DNA of 64,000 nucleotides from the NCBI RefSeq assembly GCF_009848685.1, contig NZ_WXTX01000010.1, positions 1 to 64,000 of the forward strand. Direction: 5' to 3'. Made by a program: the position numbers and the translations under genes. Under the pieces are notes generated by a model. It had not been told where the DNA came from, made no database searches, and worked only from the letters and a program-made list of their open reading frames with translations. This DNA is from Andreprevotia sp. IGB-42 (lineage in GTDB: Bacteria; Pseudomonadota; Gammaproteobacteria; Burkholderiales; Chitinibacteraceae). Shown here in pieces: positions 18,626 to 28,118 of the stretch (its first letter is position 1; each line of letters opens with the position of its first letter).

Positions 18626-18632
18626 GCCTGGC

Positions 18633-19604
18633 TTATTCCTCGAAGGGATAACGCAGCCCCAAACCCGCGCGGGCCGCGTCCATCATCTGAATCATGGCAC
18701 GTGAATGCGCGTGCGTGAGGATATCGCTTTCATTGCTGCCGGCGCGGATCAGCCCGCAGAAATGCGCGGTTTCATAATTGAGGCCGCTACCCTCGAAAGG
18801 CGCATCGATTTCCACCCTGCGGCCATCGCGGTAATTCACCACCGCGTGCAGCGGGTTCCACCACTTTTCGCGGATCACCACGTGACCGCTGCTGCCGCCG
18901 ATCATCGCATCACCGCTGCCGCTGGTATCCAGCCCGCAGTACAACTGCGCGATCCCGGTGGCGTGCTGCGACTGGATACTGGCAAAGGTATCCACGCCGC
19001 TGCTGCCGATACGCCCCAGTGTCTGCACATCCAGCGCCGGGCCCAGCCAGTCCACCGCGAGGAAAGCCGCGTAGATGCCGATATCGAGCAGGCCGCCGCC
19101 CGCCTGCGCCGGATCGAGCACCGCGTGCCCGGCCGGTACGCCGGAACTGGCAAAACCGGCACGCACGAAACGCACCTTGCCGATCGGATCGGCAGCAAGA
19201 TGCGTGCGCAGTGCGTCGAACAGCGGATAGAACGGCGGCTTCATCGCCTCCATGAACAGCTTGCCGCTGCTGCCCGCTACCGCCAGCACCTCATCCAGCT
19301 CCTTGAGCGATACGGCGGCGGGTTTTTCACACAGCACGTGCTTGCCGGCCTGCAGCGCCTTGATGCTGAACGGCGCATGGCCGGTATGCGGCGTGGCGAT
19401 GTAGAGCGCATCGATCCCGCTGGCCAGCAGCGCATCGATGTCATCGAACACCTCGCCGCCGTTTTCCACCGCGAATGCATGCGCCTTCACGCGGTTGCGG
19501 TTCCATACCGCAGCCAGCGTGGCATCCGGCACGTGGGCCAGCCCTTGCGCAAAACGCCGGGCAATGTTGCCGGTACCGATGATGCCGAAACGGATGGGGG
19601 CCAT
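18633..19604 (-). CDS. Gfo/Idh/MocA family NAD(P)-dependent oxidoreductase
   Basis: The 323-residue protein has an N-terminal Rossmann fold with GIIGTGNIARRFAQGL and the family motif CEKPAA near residue 95. The C-terminal alpha/beta substrate domain of the GFO/IDH/MocA group follows. The substrate, probably a sugar or inositol derivative, cannot be told from sequence. The gene lies two bases after the metW stop and seven bases before the M14 peptidase gene, within a continuous minus-strand operon. Confidence 0.9.
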   Translation of the reverse strand: MAPIRFGIIGTGNIARRFAQGLAHVPDATLAAVWNRNRVKAHAFAVENGGEVFDDIDALLASGIDALYIATPHTGHAPFSIKALQAGKHVLCEKPAAVSLKELDEVLAVAGSSGKLFMEAMKPPFYPLFDALRTHLAADPIGKVRFVRAGFASSGVPAGHAVLDPAQAGGGLLDIGIYAAFLAVDWLGPALDVQTLGRIGSSGVDTFASIQSQHATGIAQLYCGLDTSGSGDAMIGGSSGHVVIREKWWNPLHAVVNYRDGRRVEIDAPFEGSGLNYETAHFCGLIRAGSNESDILTHAHSRAMIQMMDAARAGLGLRYPFEE

Positions 19605-19606
19605 GG

Positions 19607-20200
19607 TTATACCTTTTCGAAGCGCACGACCGCCAGGCTGCCACGCCAGTTGGGCAGCACGGTGATCTCCTGGCCTTCGTTCAGCACCACGCGGCCGATA
19701 TTGCGCATCTGCAGCGTGGCCAGCAGTGCATCGAAATCATGCAGCGTGCAGAAGTGGATATTGGGCGTGTTGTACCACTGGTAAGGGATGGTTTCCGATA
19801 CCGGCATGCGGCCCAGCAGGATCTGCCAGCGATTTTCCCAGTAACCGAAATTGGGGAAGGTGACGATGCCGGTGCGGCCCACGCGCAGCATTTCCCGCAG
19901 GATGCCCTCGACGTTGTGCATGGCCTGGATGGTGAGCGAGAGCACCACGAAATCGAACGCGCCGTCTTCGAATTGCGTGAGGCCCGCTTCCATGTTGCCG
20001 TGGATGACGTTGATACCCTTCTCCACGCACGCGGTGACCGAATCGACGTCGATTTCCACGCCGTAATTGCGGGTGGCCTTGTTGCGTGCCAGCCAGGCCA
20101 GCAGCGTGCCATCGCCGCAGCCCAGGTCCAGTACCGACGCTTGCGGCGGGATCCAGTCGGCAATGCGCTGCAGGTCGGGGCGGAGTGCGGGGGCGCTCAT
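19607..20200 (-). CDS. metW: Methionine biosynthesis protein MetW
   Basis: The 197-residue SAM-methyltransferase-fold protein carries [15 protein letters not shown] near residue 20 and the conserved MetW segments [14 protein letters not shown] and [15 protein letters not shown]. MetW proteins are found beside metX and are needed for, or stimulate, homoserine acylation. The start at 20200 overlaps the metX stop (ATGA), so the two are translationally coupled. Confidence 0.95.
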   Translation of the reverse strand: MSAPALRPDLQRIADWIPPQASVLDLGCGDGTLLAWLARNKATRNYGVEIDVDSVTACVEKGINVIHGNMEAGLTQFEDGAFDFVVLSLTIQAMHNVEGILREMLRVGRTGIVTFPNFGYWENRWQILLGRMPVSETIPYQWYNTPNIHFCTLHDFDALLATLQMRNIGRVVLNEGQEITVLPNWRGSLAVVRFEKV

Positions 20201-21330
20201 GCGTTCACCTCCGCGTCGATACGGTTCATATAGGCCCGCATGATGTTGTGGTAGGGCGCATCTTCCATCAGAAAGGCATCGTGACCGTGCACGGATTCGA
20301 TTTCCGCATAGCTGACATCGCGCCCGGCATCGAGCAGCGCCTTGACGATCTCGCGCGAGCGCGCCGGCGAGAAACGCCAGTCGGTGGTGAAAGACACCAC
20401 CAGGAACCTCGCCTGCGCTTCGCGCAATGCGGGCACCAGATCGCCATCGTAATGGCGGCCTGGGTCGAAATAATCCAGTGCCTTGGTCATCAGCAGATAG
20501 GTATTGGCATCGAAGTAATCGGAGAACTTGTCGCCCTGGTAGCGCAGGTAGGATTCGATCTCGAATTCCACCTCGTAGCCGTATTTGTATTCGCCCGAGC
20601 GCAGCAGCCGGCCGAATTTTTCGCCCATGCCGTCGTCGCTCAGGTAGGTGATATGGCCGAGCATGCGCGCCAGCCGCAGGCCGCGCCGCGGCACCACGCC
20701 ATGCCGGTAGTAATCGCCACCATGGAAATCCGGATCGGTGAGGATGGCCTGGCGCGCCACGTCGTTGAACGCGATGTTCTGGGCGGTGAGCTTGGGGGCC
20801 GATGCGATCACCAGTGCATGCCGCACCCGCTCCGGGTGGGTGATGGTCCAGCGCAGCGCCTGCATGCCGCCCAGGCTGCCGCCAACCACCGCAGCCAGTT
20901 GGCGGATGCCGAAGTGATCGGCCAGCCGTGCCTGGGTTTCCACCCAGTCGCGCACCAGCACCAGCGGGAAGGTCGAGCCGAAAGGCTCGCCGGTTGCCGG
21001 GTCGATGGTCGATGGTCCGGTGCTGCCATGGCAGCCACCCAGGTTGTTGACGCCGATCACGAAGAAGCGGTCGGTATCGATGGGCTTGCCCGGGCCGATC
21101 ATCGTGTCCCACCAGCCCGGTGCCTTGTCATCCTGGCTGTGCCGGCCCGCCACATGGTGATGGCCGGACAGCGCGTGACAGATCAGGATAGCGTTGGACC
21201 TGGCTGCGTTGAGCTCGCCATAGGTTTCGACCATCAGGTCATAGCGGGGCAAGGTCACGCCGGACGAAAGCGCGATGGGCGTCTCGAAAGCGATTTTCTG
21301 CGGGGTGACGATGCCGACTGATTGCGTCAT
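20197..21330 (-). CDS. metX: Homoserine O-acyltransferase MetX
   Basis: The 377-residue alpha/beta hydrolase-fold enzyme carries out the first committed step of methionine synthesis, acylating homoserine. The oxyanion and nucleophile motif is [13 protein letters not shown] near residue 145, the catalytic Asp is in the C-terminal third, and the catalytic His is in HGHDAFL. The ATG at 21330 gives the typical N-terminus [11 protein letters not shown]. Whether it uses acetyl- or succinyl-CoA cannot be settled by eye. First gene of a five-gene packed operon. Confidence 0.95.
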   Translation of the reverse strand: MTQSVGIVTPQKIAFETPIALSSGVTLPRYDLMVETYGELNAARSNAILICHALSGHHHVAGRHSQDDKAPGWWDTMIGPGKPIDTDRFFVIGVNNLGGCHGSTGPSTIDPATGEPFGSTFPLVLVRDWVETQARLADHFGIRQLAAVVGGSLGGMQALRWTITHPERVRHALVIASAPKLTAQNIAFNDVARQAILTDPDFHGGDYYRHGVVPRRGLRLARMLGHITYLSDDGMGEKFGRLLRSGEYKYGYEVEFEIESYLRYQGDKFSDYFDANTYLLMTKALDYFDPGRHYDGDLVPALREAQARFLVVSFTTDWRFSPARSREIVKALLDAGRDVSYAEIESVHGHDAFLMEDAPYHNIMRAYMNRIDAEVNA

Positions 21331-21383
21331 TGCTGGAAGTATTCCGGTTGGTGTCTGTTTCAAGTCAGGGTCTGTTCAAACCA

Positions 21384-22379
21384 TTAAAGCAGCCCAAGCG
21401 CGATATCGGCGGCTTGGGCGGCATCAAATTGTTCACGTGCCGGACCGGTGGCAACCAGACCGGCGTGGCGCGTGCGGTACGGTGCCCATGTGTGCAGGTT
21501 GCGCGCTTCCGCATACAGCGCCAGCACCGGCAACTGCAAGGCGGAGGCAATGTGCAGCCATGCGGTATCGGTACTGATCAGCAGATCGGCCTTGCAAACA
21601 TGGCTGGCCGCTTCCGCGATGGAGCCAAAGGCCGGCAGCGGCGCGGCGCCCGCAATGGCGGCCAGTTGCAAGGTCTGCTCGCGCTGGCCGGGTGCATCCA
21701 GCAAAAACACCTGGCAGGCAGGTACGCGGCTGCGCAGCGCGGCGATCAATGCCACCGCGGCATCCTGGGCCAGCGTCTTGTCCGCGCTGCTGCCATAGCA
21801 GTTGAGCACGATGCGCGGGCCGCTGCCGGCATCGAGCGGGCTGGCATCGACGGCAGCAGGCTGGAAATCGTAATCCATGCCGTCGGCCGGCAGGCCCAGC
21901 CGCGTGAGGATGCTGCGGTACTTGTCGGTGATATGGCCGTGGTAGGCGCCATGCTGCAGCGACAGGTCGAACATCGGCCAGTGCGACTTGAAGAAGCCGA
22001 GGTTGTGCCGTGCGCCGATCAGCTTGACCAGCGTCAGCGTGGTGCTCGAATCGTGTTCTTCCAGCGTGATGACCAGATCGTAGCGGCGCGCGCGCAGCCG
22101 GCGCACCAGCGCCAGCGTGGTGGTGGCTTTTTTGGTGTAATCGAACACCTGCGATACCGCGGTGTTGCCGCGCAGGATGGCCGCGCAGGCCGGGCGCGTC
22201 AGCACGTCGACCTCGGCCCCCGGGCAACCCTGGCGGAGATTGCGCAGCAGGCTGGTGGCTACCACCAGATCGCCGATCTTGTTGTCCACCTGCAGCAGCA
22301 GGATACGCTGCAGGGCGGCACGATCGAACACCGCCGCCTGGCGCGGCCGGCTCAGGATATGGCGCAGCAGGCGGTTCAT
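21384..22379 (-). CDS. Glycosyltransferase family 9 (heptosyltransferase-like)
   Basis: The 331-residue protein has the GT-B layout of ADP-heptose:LPS heptosyltransferases. The N-terminal segment ILLLQVDNKIGDLVVATSLL and the C-terminal donor-binding segments (IVLNCYGSSADKTLA, ADLLISTDTAWLHIASAL) match the family. It probably adds heptose or a related sugar to the lipopolysaccharide inner core in the cytoplasm. The start at 22379 overlaps the stop of the preceding glycosyltransferase gene (ATGA). Last gene of the four-gene LPS operon. Confidence 0.88.
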   Translation of the reverse strand: MNRLLRHILSRPRQAAVFDRAALQRILLLQVDNKIGDLVVATSLLRNLRQGCPGAEVDVLTRPACAAILRGNTAVSQVFDYTKKATTTLALVRRLRARRYDLVITLEEHDSSTTLTLVKLIGARHNLGFFKSHWPMFDLSLQHGAYHGHITDKYRSILTRLGLPADGMDYDFQPAAVDASPLDAGSGPRIVLNCYGSSADKTLAQDAAVALIAALRSRVPACQVFLLDAPGQREQTLQLAAIAGAAPLPAFGSIAEAASHVCKADLLISTDTAWLHIASALQLPVLALYAEARNLHTWAPYRTRHAGLVATGPAREQFDAAQAADIALGLL

Positions 22380-23191
22380 CGGTTCAGCGCATCCAGCTGT
22401 GCACGCGCAGCCGCCGGCCATTTGTCTTCGAGCGCGATCAGCTTGTCGCGGTCGGCAAATGGCGGATAGCCCGCCTTGAAGGTGAGGCGGATGTAATGGT
22501 GGATGAACACATCCAGGCAAATGGACAGCGGCTTGATATCGCCAACCTCCAGCGCACGTTGCTTGATACGCAGGTAGAGGTCGAAATCACCGGCCTGCAC
22601 CTGTTCATCCCACAGGCCCACCCTGGCGATGGCATCGCGGTGCAGCAGCACGGTATTGCCGACGAAGCCTTCCTTGATCTGGCCGGCAAAACGCTGCTGG
22701 CGGTCGCGGCAGAATGCTTCCCAGTTGCCGTACATCAGCTTGTGCATCAGGCGCAGCGAGGTCTTGCCGGTGCTGAAGGTACTGAGCACGTTCTTGATCT
22801 TCTGCCAGCGGCGTTTCAGCCGCTTGGTGGCAGCGGCGTTCTCGATCTGCTCGATGCCGCACACGGTGGCAGCCAACAGGCCGTTCTGCTGCATGCTGAC
22901 AATCAGCCGTTCATCCCAATCCGGTGAAACGATCACGTCGTTGTTCAGGAATGCCAGCCAGTCGTGCTGCGCGGCGGCAATGCCGATGTTCTGGCTTTTC
23001 GGGTACGAGTAATTGACGCCGTTGCGGATCACCGTGGCCCCCACCGATTCGAAAAACTCGGCGCTGCCATCCGTGGAACCGTTGTCGACGATCACCAGCT
23101 GGAACGGATTGCGCGTGTAGCGCTGCAGGCTTTCCCAGAACAGCTCGTTGACCGCGCGCTGGTTGTACACCGCGGTGATGATGCTGATCAT
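22376..23191 (-). CDS. Glycosyltransferase family 2
   Basis: The 271-residue GT-A fold enzyme begins with SIITAVYNQ, has VDNGSTDGS near residue 37, and carries the metal-binding acidic motif FLNNDVIV near residue 84. A second acidic motif, DEQVQAGDFDLYLR, lies near residue 190. The sugar donor is unknown. It sits between O-antigen ligase and a heptosyltransferase-like gene with 4-base overlaps on both sides, which points to LPS outer core or O-chain assembly. Confidence 0.9.
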   Translation of the reverse strand: MISIITAVYNQRAVNELFWESLQRYTRNPFQLVIVDNGSTDGSAEFFESVGATVIRNGVNYSYPKSQNIGIAAAQHDWLAFLNNDVIVSPDWDERLIVSMQQNGLLAATVCGIEQIENAAATKRLKRRWQKIKNVLSTFSTGKTSLRLMHKLMYGNWEAFCRDRQQRFAGQIKEGFVGNTVLLHRDAIARVGLWDEQVQAGDFDLYLRIKQRALEVGDIKPLSICLDVFIHHYIRLTFKAGYPPFADRDKLIALEDKWPAAARAQLDALNR

Positions 23192-24408
23192 GCAGCCACA
23201 CCCCTGGCCTCATCCTTGCCGAACCAGCGCCCGGCAGTCACCGCGCACGCCAGCAGCACGAAGCCGCTGCCGGTGATGTTGTCGGTAAAGAAGGAGTTGG
23301 CCACCGTGGATGCCGCGTAGCACAGCAGCAGCGTCAGCCCCACCCAGCGCTCCGGCGGCTGCATGCGTACCGCCTGTACACCCAGCATGATCATCATGAA
23401 CAGCAGCGTGACCACGCCGCCGATACCCACTTCCGCCCATGCCCACAGGTAATCGCTATGCGGGTTGGCGCGGGCGAATTCACCCTTGTAGGCACCGGTG
23501 AGCGCGCGATATTCCTTCTCGTAGCTGCCGGTACCATGACCCAGCACCGGCTTCTGGCTGATCAGTGTGATGGCGTTCTTCCAGAAGTAAAAGCGCAGGC
23601 CCACCGAGGTCTCGGCATTGCCTTCCTGGTACTTGCTCACGTCGACCTGGATACGCTCGATGCCGCCCCGGATCACGCTGGAACCGAAATAGAGCGCCGG
23701 CAATACAATCGCCAGCCCCGCCAGCGCAATCAGCACGCCACGGCGGCCCTGCCACATCACCACCAGCGCTGCCAGCAGCACCAGCAGCATGCCCTGCGCG
23801 GTACGGCCGCTGACAAAGAACAGGATATCGGCAATGCACACCACCACCGCCAGCAGCGCCCACTTGCGGTAGGCGGCCGGAATCTTGCCAGCCAGCCAGA
23901 ATGCGACGATGCCGCAGGCCACCAGCGCCAGAAAAGTGTTGTGGTAGGTATGGGTCTGGAACACCGTGTAATCGCCGGGCATGCCCTTCATCACCGGGTG
24001 CTTGGCCAATCCTGATGCAATCGACACCACCGCGCTCAGCATGGCGGCAATCGTGAAGCCGCCCAATAGCGCCTGCCGCGCCGGTTGCAGGCTGCAGGCG
24101 GCAAAAATCAGCGGCGCCAGCAGGTAAGGGCGCATCTTGGTCAGCATGTGCATGCCAGCGGTGGCGGGCTCCGCCGTCCACAGCATGCCGATGATGAACA
24201 TCGCGTAAAAAACCAGGCAGCCGATCACGAAGGGCTGGCGCAGCGCAGCCACCACGTTGAGGCGCGCGTCGCGGGTACACAGCACCGCCAGCACCAACAG
24301 GCCGACGCCGATATTGATCATGGCAGTGGAAACGGGGATGGCGAAACCGGCGATGAACGCCGCGATCACCACAAACGCATTGTTGCGGTTGATGAAATTG
24401 CCAATCAT
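23188..24408 (-). CDS. O-antigen ligase family membrane protein
   Basis: The 406-residue polytopic protein has about eleven or twelve hydrophobic segments and a periplasmic loop with the Wzy_C/ligase signature around GHGTGSYEKEYR, followed by HSDYLWAWAEVGIGG. It would join undecaprenyl-linked O-antigen to lipid A-core at the periplasmic face of the inner membrane. Both ends overlap neighbours by four bases. WaaL and Wzy polymerase cannot be told apart by sequence alone; the core-glycosyltransferase context favours ligase. Confidence 0.85.
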   Translation of the reverse strand: MIGNFINRNNAFVVIAAFIAGFAIPVSTAMINIGVGLLVLAVLCTRDARLNVVAALRQPFVIGCLVFYAMFIIGMLWTAEPATAGMHMLTKMRPYLLAPLIFAACSLQPARQALLGGFTIAAMLSAVVSIASGLAKHPVMKGMPGDYTVFQTHTYHNTFLALVACGIVAFWLAGKIPAAYRKWALLAVVVCIADILFFVSGRTAQGMLLVLLAALVVMWQGRRGVLIALAGLAIVLPALYFGSSVIRGGIERIQVDVSKYQEGNAETSVGLRFYFWKNAITLISQKPVLGHGTGSYEKEYRALTGAYKGEFARANPHSDYLWAWAEVGIGGVVTLLFMMIMLGVQAVRMQPPERWVGLTLLLCYAASTVANSFFTDNITGSGFVLLACAVTAGRWFGKDEARGVAA

Positions 24409-25277
24409 GTGCGGGATACCAGCTTGTAATGTTTTTTGGTCAGGTCGACGCCGCCCAGCAGGCGCTCCAGCCGCATCAGCCAGCGGTGCTTGCGCTCGCG
24501 CCGGGTGATCCGATAGCTGGGATCAGCCCTGAATTCGGGCTCTGCATATTCGGCGAGCCATTCTTGCACAATGGCCGGGTGCGTGCCGGTGAATGGCTGC
24601 AGGATGCCGGCATCGATCTGGCTGTAGTCATGCGCCTTGGGTGTGTGGTTCCAGTAACGCGATACCTGGCGGATTTTTTCCTGCATCTTCTCTGCCGAGC
24701 GCACATGGCCGTAGTGATACAGCGGACAGCCCGCCAACGCAGCTTGCGGGTAGCGGCCGCGCTTGTTCTGATCCATCACCACCCAGAACAGGCCGTCGGG
24801 CGCCCACGAGCGGATGCTATTGCGGATGATGCGCGGCGCGCGGCGGTACCACGCCGGGCTTTGCGCGACGAGATCGGGGCTGCCGTAGAAATGGTGGTAA
24901 TCGAATACCAGCGCTTCGATCTCCAGATCATCCACGTGGCGTTCCAGCGCGGCGCGTATCGTGGGCGCATCGTCTTCATGGATGACCTCATCGCCTTCCA
25001 GGTAAAACGCCCAGTCACCGGTGCAGTTGAACTGCGCAATCATTTTCTGCTGTGCGTACACGTAGCCGCGATCACGCATCGCCTCGTTCCACACCGTTTC
25101 GACGATGCGGATGCGCGGGTCGCCAATGGCGCGCACCCGGGCCAGCGTATCGTCGTCGGACTGCCCGATGGCAACGATGACTTCATCACAGACCAGCAAC
25201 AGGCTCCGCAGGCTTTCGATATACGGGTAGCCAAGCAGGCTGCCGTTACGCAGAAAGGTAAAACCGCTGACTTTCAT
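24405..25277 (-). CDS. Glycosyltransferase (family 2-like), first gene of the LPS operon
   Basis: The 290-residue protein begins MKVSGFTFLRNGSLLGYPY. It has the donor-binding acidic motif FYLEGDEVIHEDD near residue 95, and FDYHHFYGSPD. This layout is common in small glycosyltransferases of surface polysaccharide clusters. The ATG at 25277 is preceded by an AAGGA element, and the conserved sequence begins there. The stop overlaps the O-antigen ligase start (ATGA). Donor and acceptor are unknown. Confidence 0.82.
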   Translation of the reverse strand: MKVSGFTFLRNGSLLGYPYIESLRSLLLVCDEVIVAIGQSDDDTLARVRAIGDPRIRIVETVWNEAMRDRGYVYAQQKMIAQFNCTGDWAFYLEGDEVIHEDDAPTIRAALERHVDDLEIEALVFDYHHFYGSPDLVAQSPAWYRRAPRIIRNSIRSWAPDGLFWVVMDQNKRGRYPQAALAGCPLYHYGHVRSAEKMQEKIRQVSRYWNHTPKAHDYSQIDAGILQPFTGTHPAIVQEWLAEYAEPEFRADPSYRITRRERKHRWLMRLERLLGGVDLTKKHYKLVSRT

Positions 25278-25444
25278 CGGAAACAGGAATCCTTGTGGGC
25301 CGGCTTGCAGCGTAGCGAGCAATCGGGCGATTATAGCAGCCCGCTTTTGCCAGCTCCCGTTAAGGAATGACCTTAACTGCCGTGCAATGGCCTGCCCATG
25401 CCCCGCATAGCGGTACGTGGCGCAGATTTCCGGAGTTTTCCAGC

Positions 25445-26218
25445 ATGCCGACACTGGGCGTTGCCCTCATTACCAAGAATGCCGCCGCCCACTTGGCCGA
25501 GTGCTTGCGGAGCGTGGCGTTTGCCGACCGCATCGTGGTACTCGATTCGGGCAGCAGCGACAGCACGCTGGAGATCGCCGCTGCACACGGCGCCAGCATT
25601 GCATCCACCAACGACTGGCCGGGCTTCGGCATGCAGAAGAACCGCGCGCTGGCGCTGCTCGATACCGACTGGATCCTTGCCATCGATGCCGATGAAGTGG
25701 TGACGGGCGAGCTGGCCGCTGCGATCCAGCGCGCCGTTGCCGGCAGCGTCAGCAGCGTATTTACCTTGCGCCGCCGCTCGTCATTCTGCGGGCAATGGAT
25801 ACGCCAGAGCGGCTGGTATCCGGACGATGTACCCCGGCTGTTCAGGCGCGGCGCAGCCCGCTACAGCGACGACCTGGTGCACGAACGGTTGCTGTTCGAT
25901 GGTGCAGCACCGGTGCTCGATGGCGAATTGCTGCATTACTCATATGACAGCTACGAGCAGGTACTGGCCAAAATCAACCAGTATTCCACCGCCGCTGCGC
26001 TGCAGCGCCATGGCCGCGGCCAGCAAGGCGGGGTGGCCAAGGCGGCATTGCGCGGTACGTGGGCGTTTTTCCGCACCTATGTGATCAAGCGCGGCTTTCT
26101 GGACGGCGGCGCAGGGTTTGCGATTGCGGTGATGAATGCGGAAACCACCTATTACCGCTTCCTGAAACTGGCTTTGCTGGCACAGCCTGCGCAGTTGCCA
26201 GCGCCCGAAGATCGATAA
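25445..26218 (+). CDS. LPS core glycosyltransferase family 2 (WaaE/KdtX-type)
   Basis: The 257-residue GT-A enzyme has VALITKNAAAHLAECLRS at the start, LDSGSSDSTLEIA near residue 38, AIDADEV near 79 and the downstream LLHYSYDSYEQ segment typical of WaaE-like beta-glucosyltransferases acting on inner-core heptose. It is transcribed divergently from the four-gene LPS operon, with a 167-base shared upstream region. A bidirectional terminator follows. Confidence 0.88.
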   Translation: MPTLGVALITKNAAAHLAECLRSVAFADRIVVLDSGSSDSTLEIAAAHGASIASTNDWPGFGMQKNRALALLDTDWILAIDADEVVTGELAAAIQRAVAGSVSSVFTLRRRSSFCGQWIRQSGWYPDDVPRLFRRGAARYSDDLVHERLLFDGAAPVLDGELLHYSYDSYEQVLAKINQYSTAAALQRHGRGQQGGVAKAALRGTWAFFRTYVIKRGFLDGGAGFAIAVMNAETTYYRFLKLALLAQPAQLPAPEDR

Positions 26219-26249
26219 AGCCAGCCAGCGCCAATGCCCGGCTTCAATG

Positions 26250-26281
26250 AAAAATGCCCCACAAGTGTGGGGCATTTTTTT
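26250..26281. terminator. Bidirectional terminator between waaE-like gene and aroG
   Basis: AAAA-ATGCCCCAC-AAGT-GTGGGGCAT-TTTTTTT: a 9-bp stem, tetraloop and strong A and T runs on both sides. It serves the plus-strand glycosyltransferase gene and the minus-strand aroG gene, which converge here. Confidence 0.93.
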
Positions 26282-26311
26282 GCAGCAGGTGCCTGCTACC
26301 GCAGGCCTGGC

Positions 26312-27367
26312 TCAGCCCTGCTTGACCAGCGCACGGCGCGTTGCGACGGCGTTGGCCAGTTGTTTCAGCGAATTCACGGTGTCATCCCAACCGATACAGC
26401 CGTCGGTGATCGACTGGCCGTAGCACACCGGCTCTTCCTGGCGGCCTTCCACCAAGTGGGATTCGATCATCACGCCGAAGATGGCCTGGTTGCCCGCTTC
26501 CAGTTGCGCGCTGACATCGGCGCACACTTCCATCTGGCGGCGGTAATCCTTGCGGCTGTTGGCGTGGCTGAAATCGATCATCAGCTTTTGCGGCAGGCCG
26601 GCAGCGGCCAGGTCAGCAGTGGCGGCGCGCACGTGGTTGGCGTCGTAATTCGGTTCCTTGCCGCCACGCAGGATGATGTGGCAATCCGGGTTGCCGGCGG
26701 TGGATACGATCGCCGAGTGGCCGCTCTTGGTCACCGACAGGAAATGGTGCGGCTGGCCGGCGGCGCGGATGGCATCGATGGCAATCTTCAGGTTGCCGTC
26801 GGTACCGTTCTTGAAACCCACCGGTGCGGACAGGCCGGACGACAGCTCGCGGTGCACCTGCGATTCGGTGGTGCGTGCGCCGATGGCGCCCCAGCTCATC
26901 AGGTCGGCCACGTATTGCGGCGTGATCATGTCGAGGAATTCGCCGGCGGTGGGCAGGCCGGTATCGTTCAGGTCCAGCAGCAGTTTGCGCGCAATGCGCA
27001 GGCCGTCGTTGATATTGAAGCTGCCGTTCAGGTACGGGTCGTTGATCAGGCCCTTCCAGCCCACGGTGGTACGCGGCTTTTCGAAGTACACGCGCATCAC
27101 CACTTCCAGCTCGCCCTTCAGTTCTTCGCGCAGTGCCTTGATCTTCTGGCCGTATTCGAGCGCGGCCTTGGTATCGTGGATCGAGCAGGGGCCGACGATG
27201 ACCAGCAGGCGGTCGTCTTCACCGGCAAGGATGTTATGAATGGCCTGACGTGTCTGGAACGTGGTGGTGGAAGCGGTTTCCGTCACCGGATACTTTTCCA
27301 GCACCGCCACCGGGGGCAGCAGTTCCTTGATTTCGCGGATGCGTACGTCGTCTGTCTGGTATTGCAT
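26312..27367 (-). CDS. aroG: 3-deoxy-7-phosphoheptulonate (DAHP) synthase, class I
   Basis: The 351-residue enzyme condenses phosphoenolpyruvate with erythrose 4-phosphate in the first step of the shikimate pathway. It is an AroFGH-type protein: LVIVGPCSIHD near residue 55, RVYFEKPRTTVGWKGL near 91, GARTTESQVHRELSSGLS near 165, and the metal-binding DFSHANSRKD near 265. The ATG at 27367 gives the expected N-terminus. The feedback specificity (Phe, Tyr or Trp) is not readable with certainty; the AroG-like form is the commonest. Monocistronic by spacing. Confidence 0.93.
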   Translation of the reverse strand: MQYQTDDVRIREIKELLPPVAVLEKYPVTETASTTTFQTRQAIHNILAGEDDRLLVIVGPCSIHDTKAALEYGQKIKALREELKGELEVVMRVYFEKPRTTVGWKGLINDPYLNGSFNINDGLRIARKLLLDLNDTGLPTAGEFLDMITPQYVADLMSWGAIGARTTESQVHRELSSGLSAPVGFKNGTDGNLKIAIDAIRAAGQPHHFLSVTKSGHSAIVSTAGNPDCHIILRGGKEPNYDANHVRAATADLAAAGLPQKLMIDFSHANSRKDYRRQMEVCADVSAQLEAGNQAIFGVMIESHLVEGRQEEPVCYGQSITDGCIGWDDTVNSLKQLANAVATRRALVKQG

Positions 27368-27569
27368 AAAAATCCCTGCGGCTGTGCGGCATAGCATGAT
27401 GCTGCGGCGCACTATCTTTGTAGCGGACAGGTAGATTAGCGTCTAAAACGCACGCTTGCAAACGGCAGGGACGATAACGACGCCGGCCCCGGCATGGCGG
27501 GGCGCGACCGGGCAGCATGCAAGGCGCGCTGGCAATACGCCCCGGCGGGGTGCCGGGGCGGTGCAGACC

Positions 27570-27986
27570 TCAGTCTGCGTACTGCTTTTTCAGCCGTTCA
27601 CGGCGCTCTTGCGCTTCGATGGACAGCGAGGCAGTCGGGCGTGCCAGCAGACGGGCAAGGCCGATCGGCTCGCCGGTGTCTTCGCAGTAGCCATAATCAC
27701 CGGCGTCCAGCTTGCGCAGTGTGGAATCGATCTTGAGCAGCAGCTTGCGTTCGCGATCGCGGGTGCGCAGTTCGAGGGCGTATTCTTCCTCGAGCGTGGC
27801 ACGGTCGGCCGGATCGGGGGTCGCTTCCTGCTCTTGCAGATGGCTGGTGGTCTGGTTGGCATTGGCCAGCAGTTCCACCTTCATTTGCTGCAAACGCTCG
27901 CGGAAGAAAGCGAGGTGATCGGGGTTCATGTAGTCGTCATCCGCACCATTCCAGGAAAGGATGTCTTGTTCAGTCAGTTTGGCCAT
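27570..27986 (-). CDS. dksA: RNA polymerase-binding transcription factor DksA
   Basis: The 138-residue protein has the long coiled coil with the DADDR-like tip (here DPADRATLEEE near residue 68) and a C-terminal globular region. The zinc-finger positions read C-T-S-A: YCEDTGEP, then LSIEAQ. Three of the four cysteines are therefore replaced. This matches the known zinc-independent class that is the usual form in Neisseria and many alpha- and betaproteobacteria. It enters the RNA polymerase secondary channel and works with ppGpp. The start at 27986 gives the canonical MAKLTEQDIL. Confidence 0.95.
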   Translation of the reverse strand: MAKLTEQDILSWNGADDDYMNPDHLAFFRERLQQMKVELLANANQTTSHLQEQEATPDPADRATLEEEYALELRTRDRERKLLLKIDSTLRKLDAGDYGYCEDTGEPIGLARLLARPTASLSIEAQERRERLKKQYAD

Positions 27987-28118
27987 GATGCTACTCCCGA
28001 TTGTGAAACGCGCGGGTGCGCTTACAAAACGCACAACACCCGCTAAATGGGCACGCAGCTTAATCAAGTCGCTCGTCCAACGCAATACGCAATCTGCCGA
28101 CTTCATGTCAGTGAAATA

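Noticed and set aside
26234-27394. A 386-codon open frame opposite aroG
   Set aside because: Shadow of the DAHP synthase gene; composition is that of a mirrored reading frame, and it starts in the bidirectional terminator region.
27535-27565. GC-rich palindrome CCCCGGC...GCCGGGG downstream of dksA as a terminator
   Set aside because: No U run follows on the minus strand and the surrounding DNA is uniformly GC-rich, so it is not listed as a feature.
27570-27986. Loss of three zinc-finger cysteines in DksA as a defect
   Set aside because: The C-T-S-A pattern is a known functional, zinc-independent class of DksA that is normal in Neisseria and many other proteobacteria.
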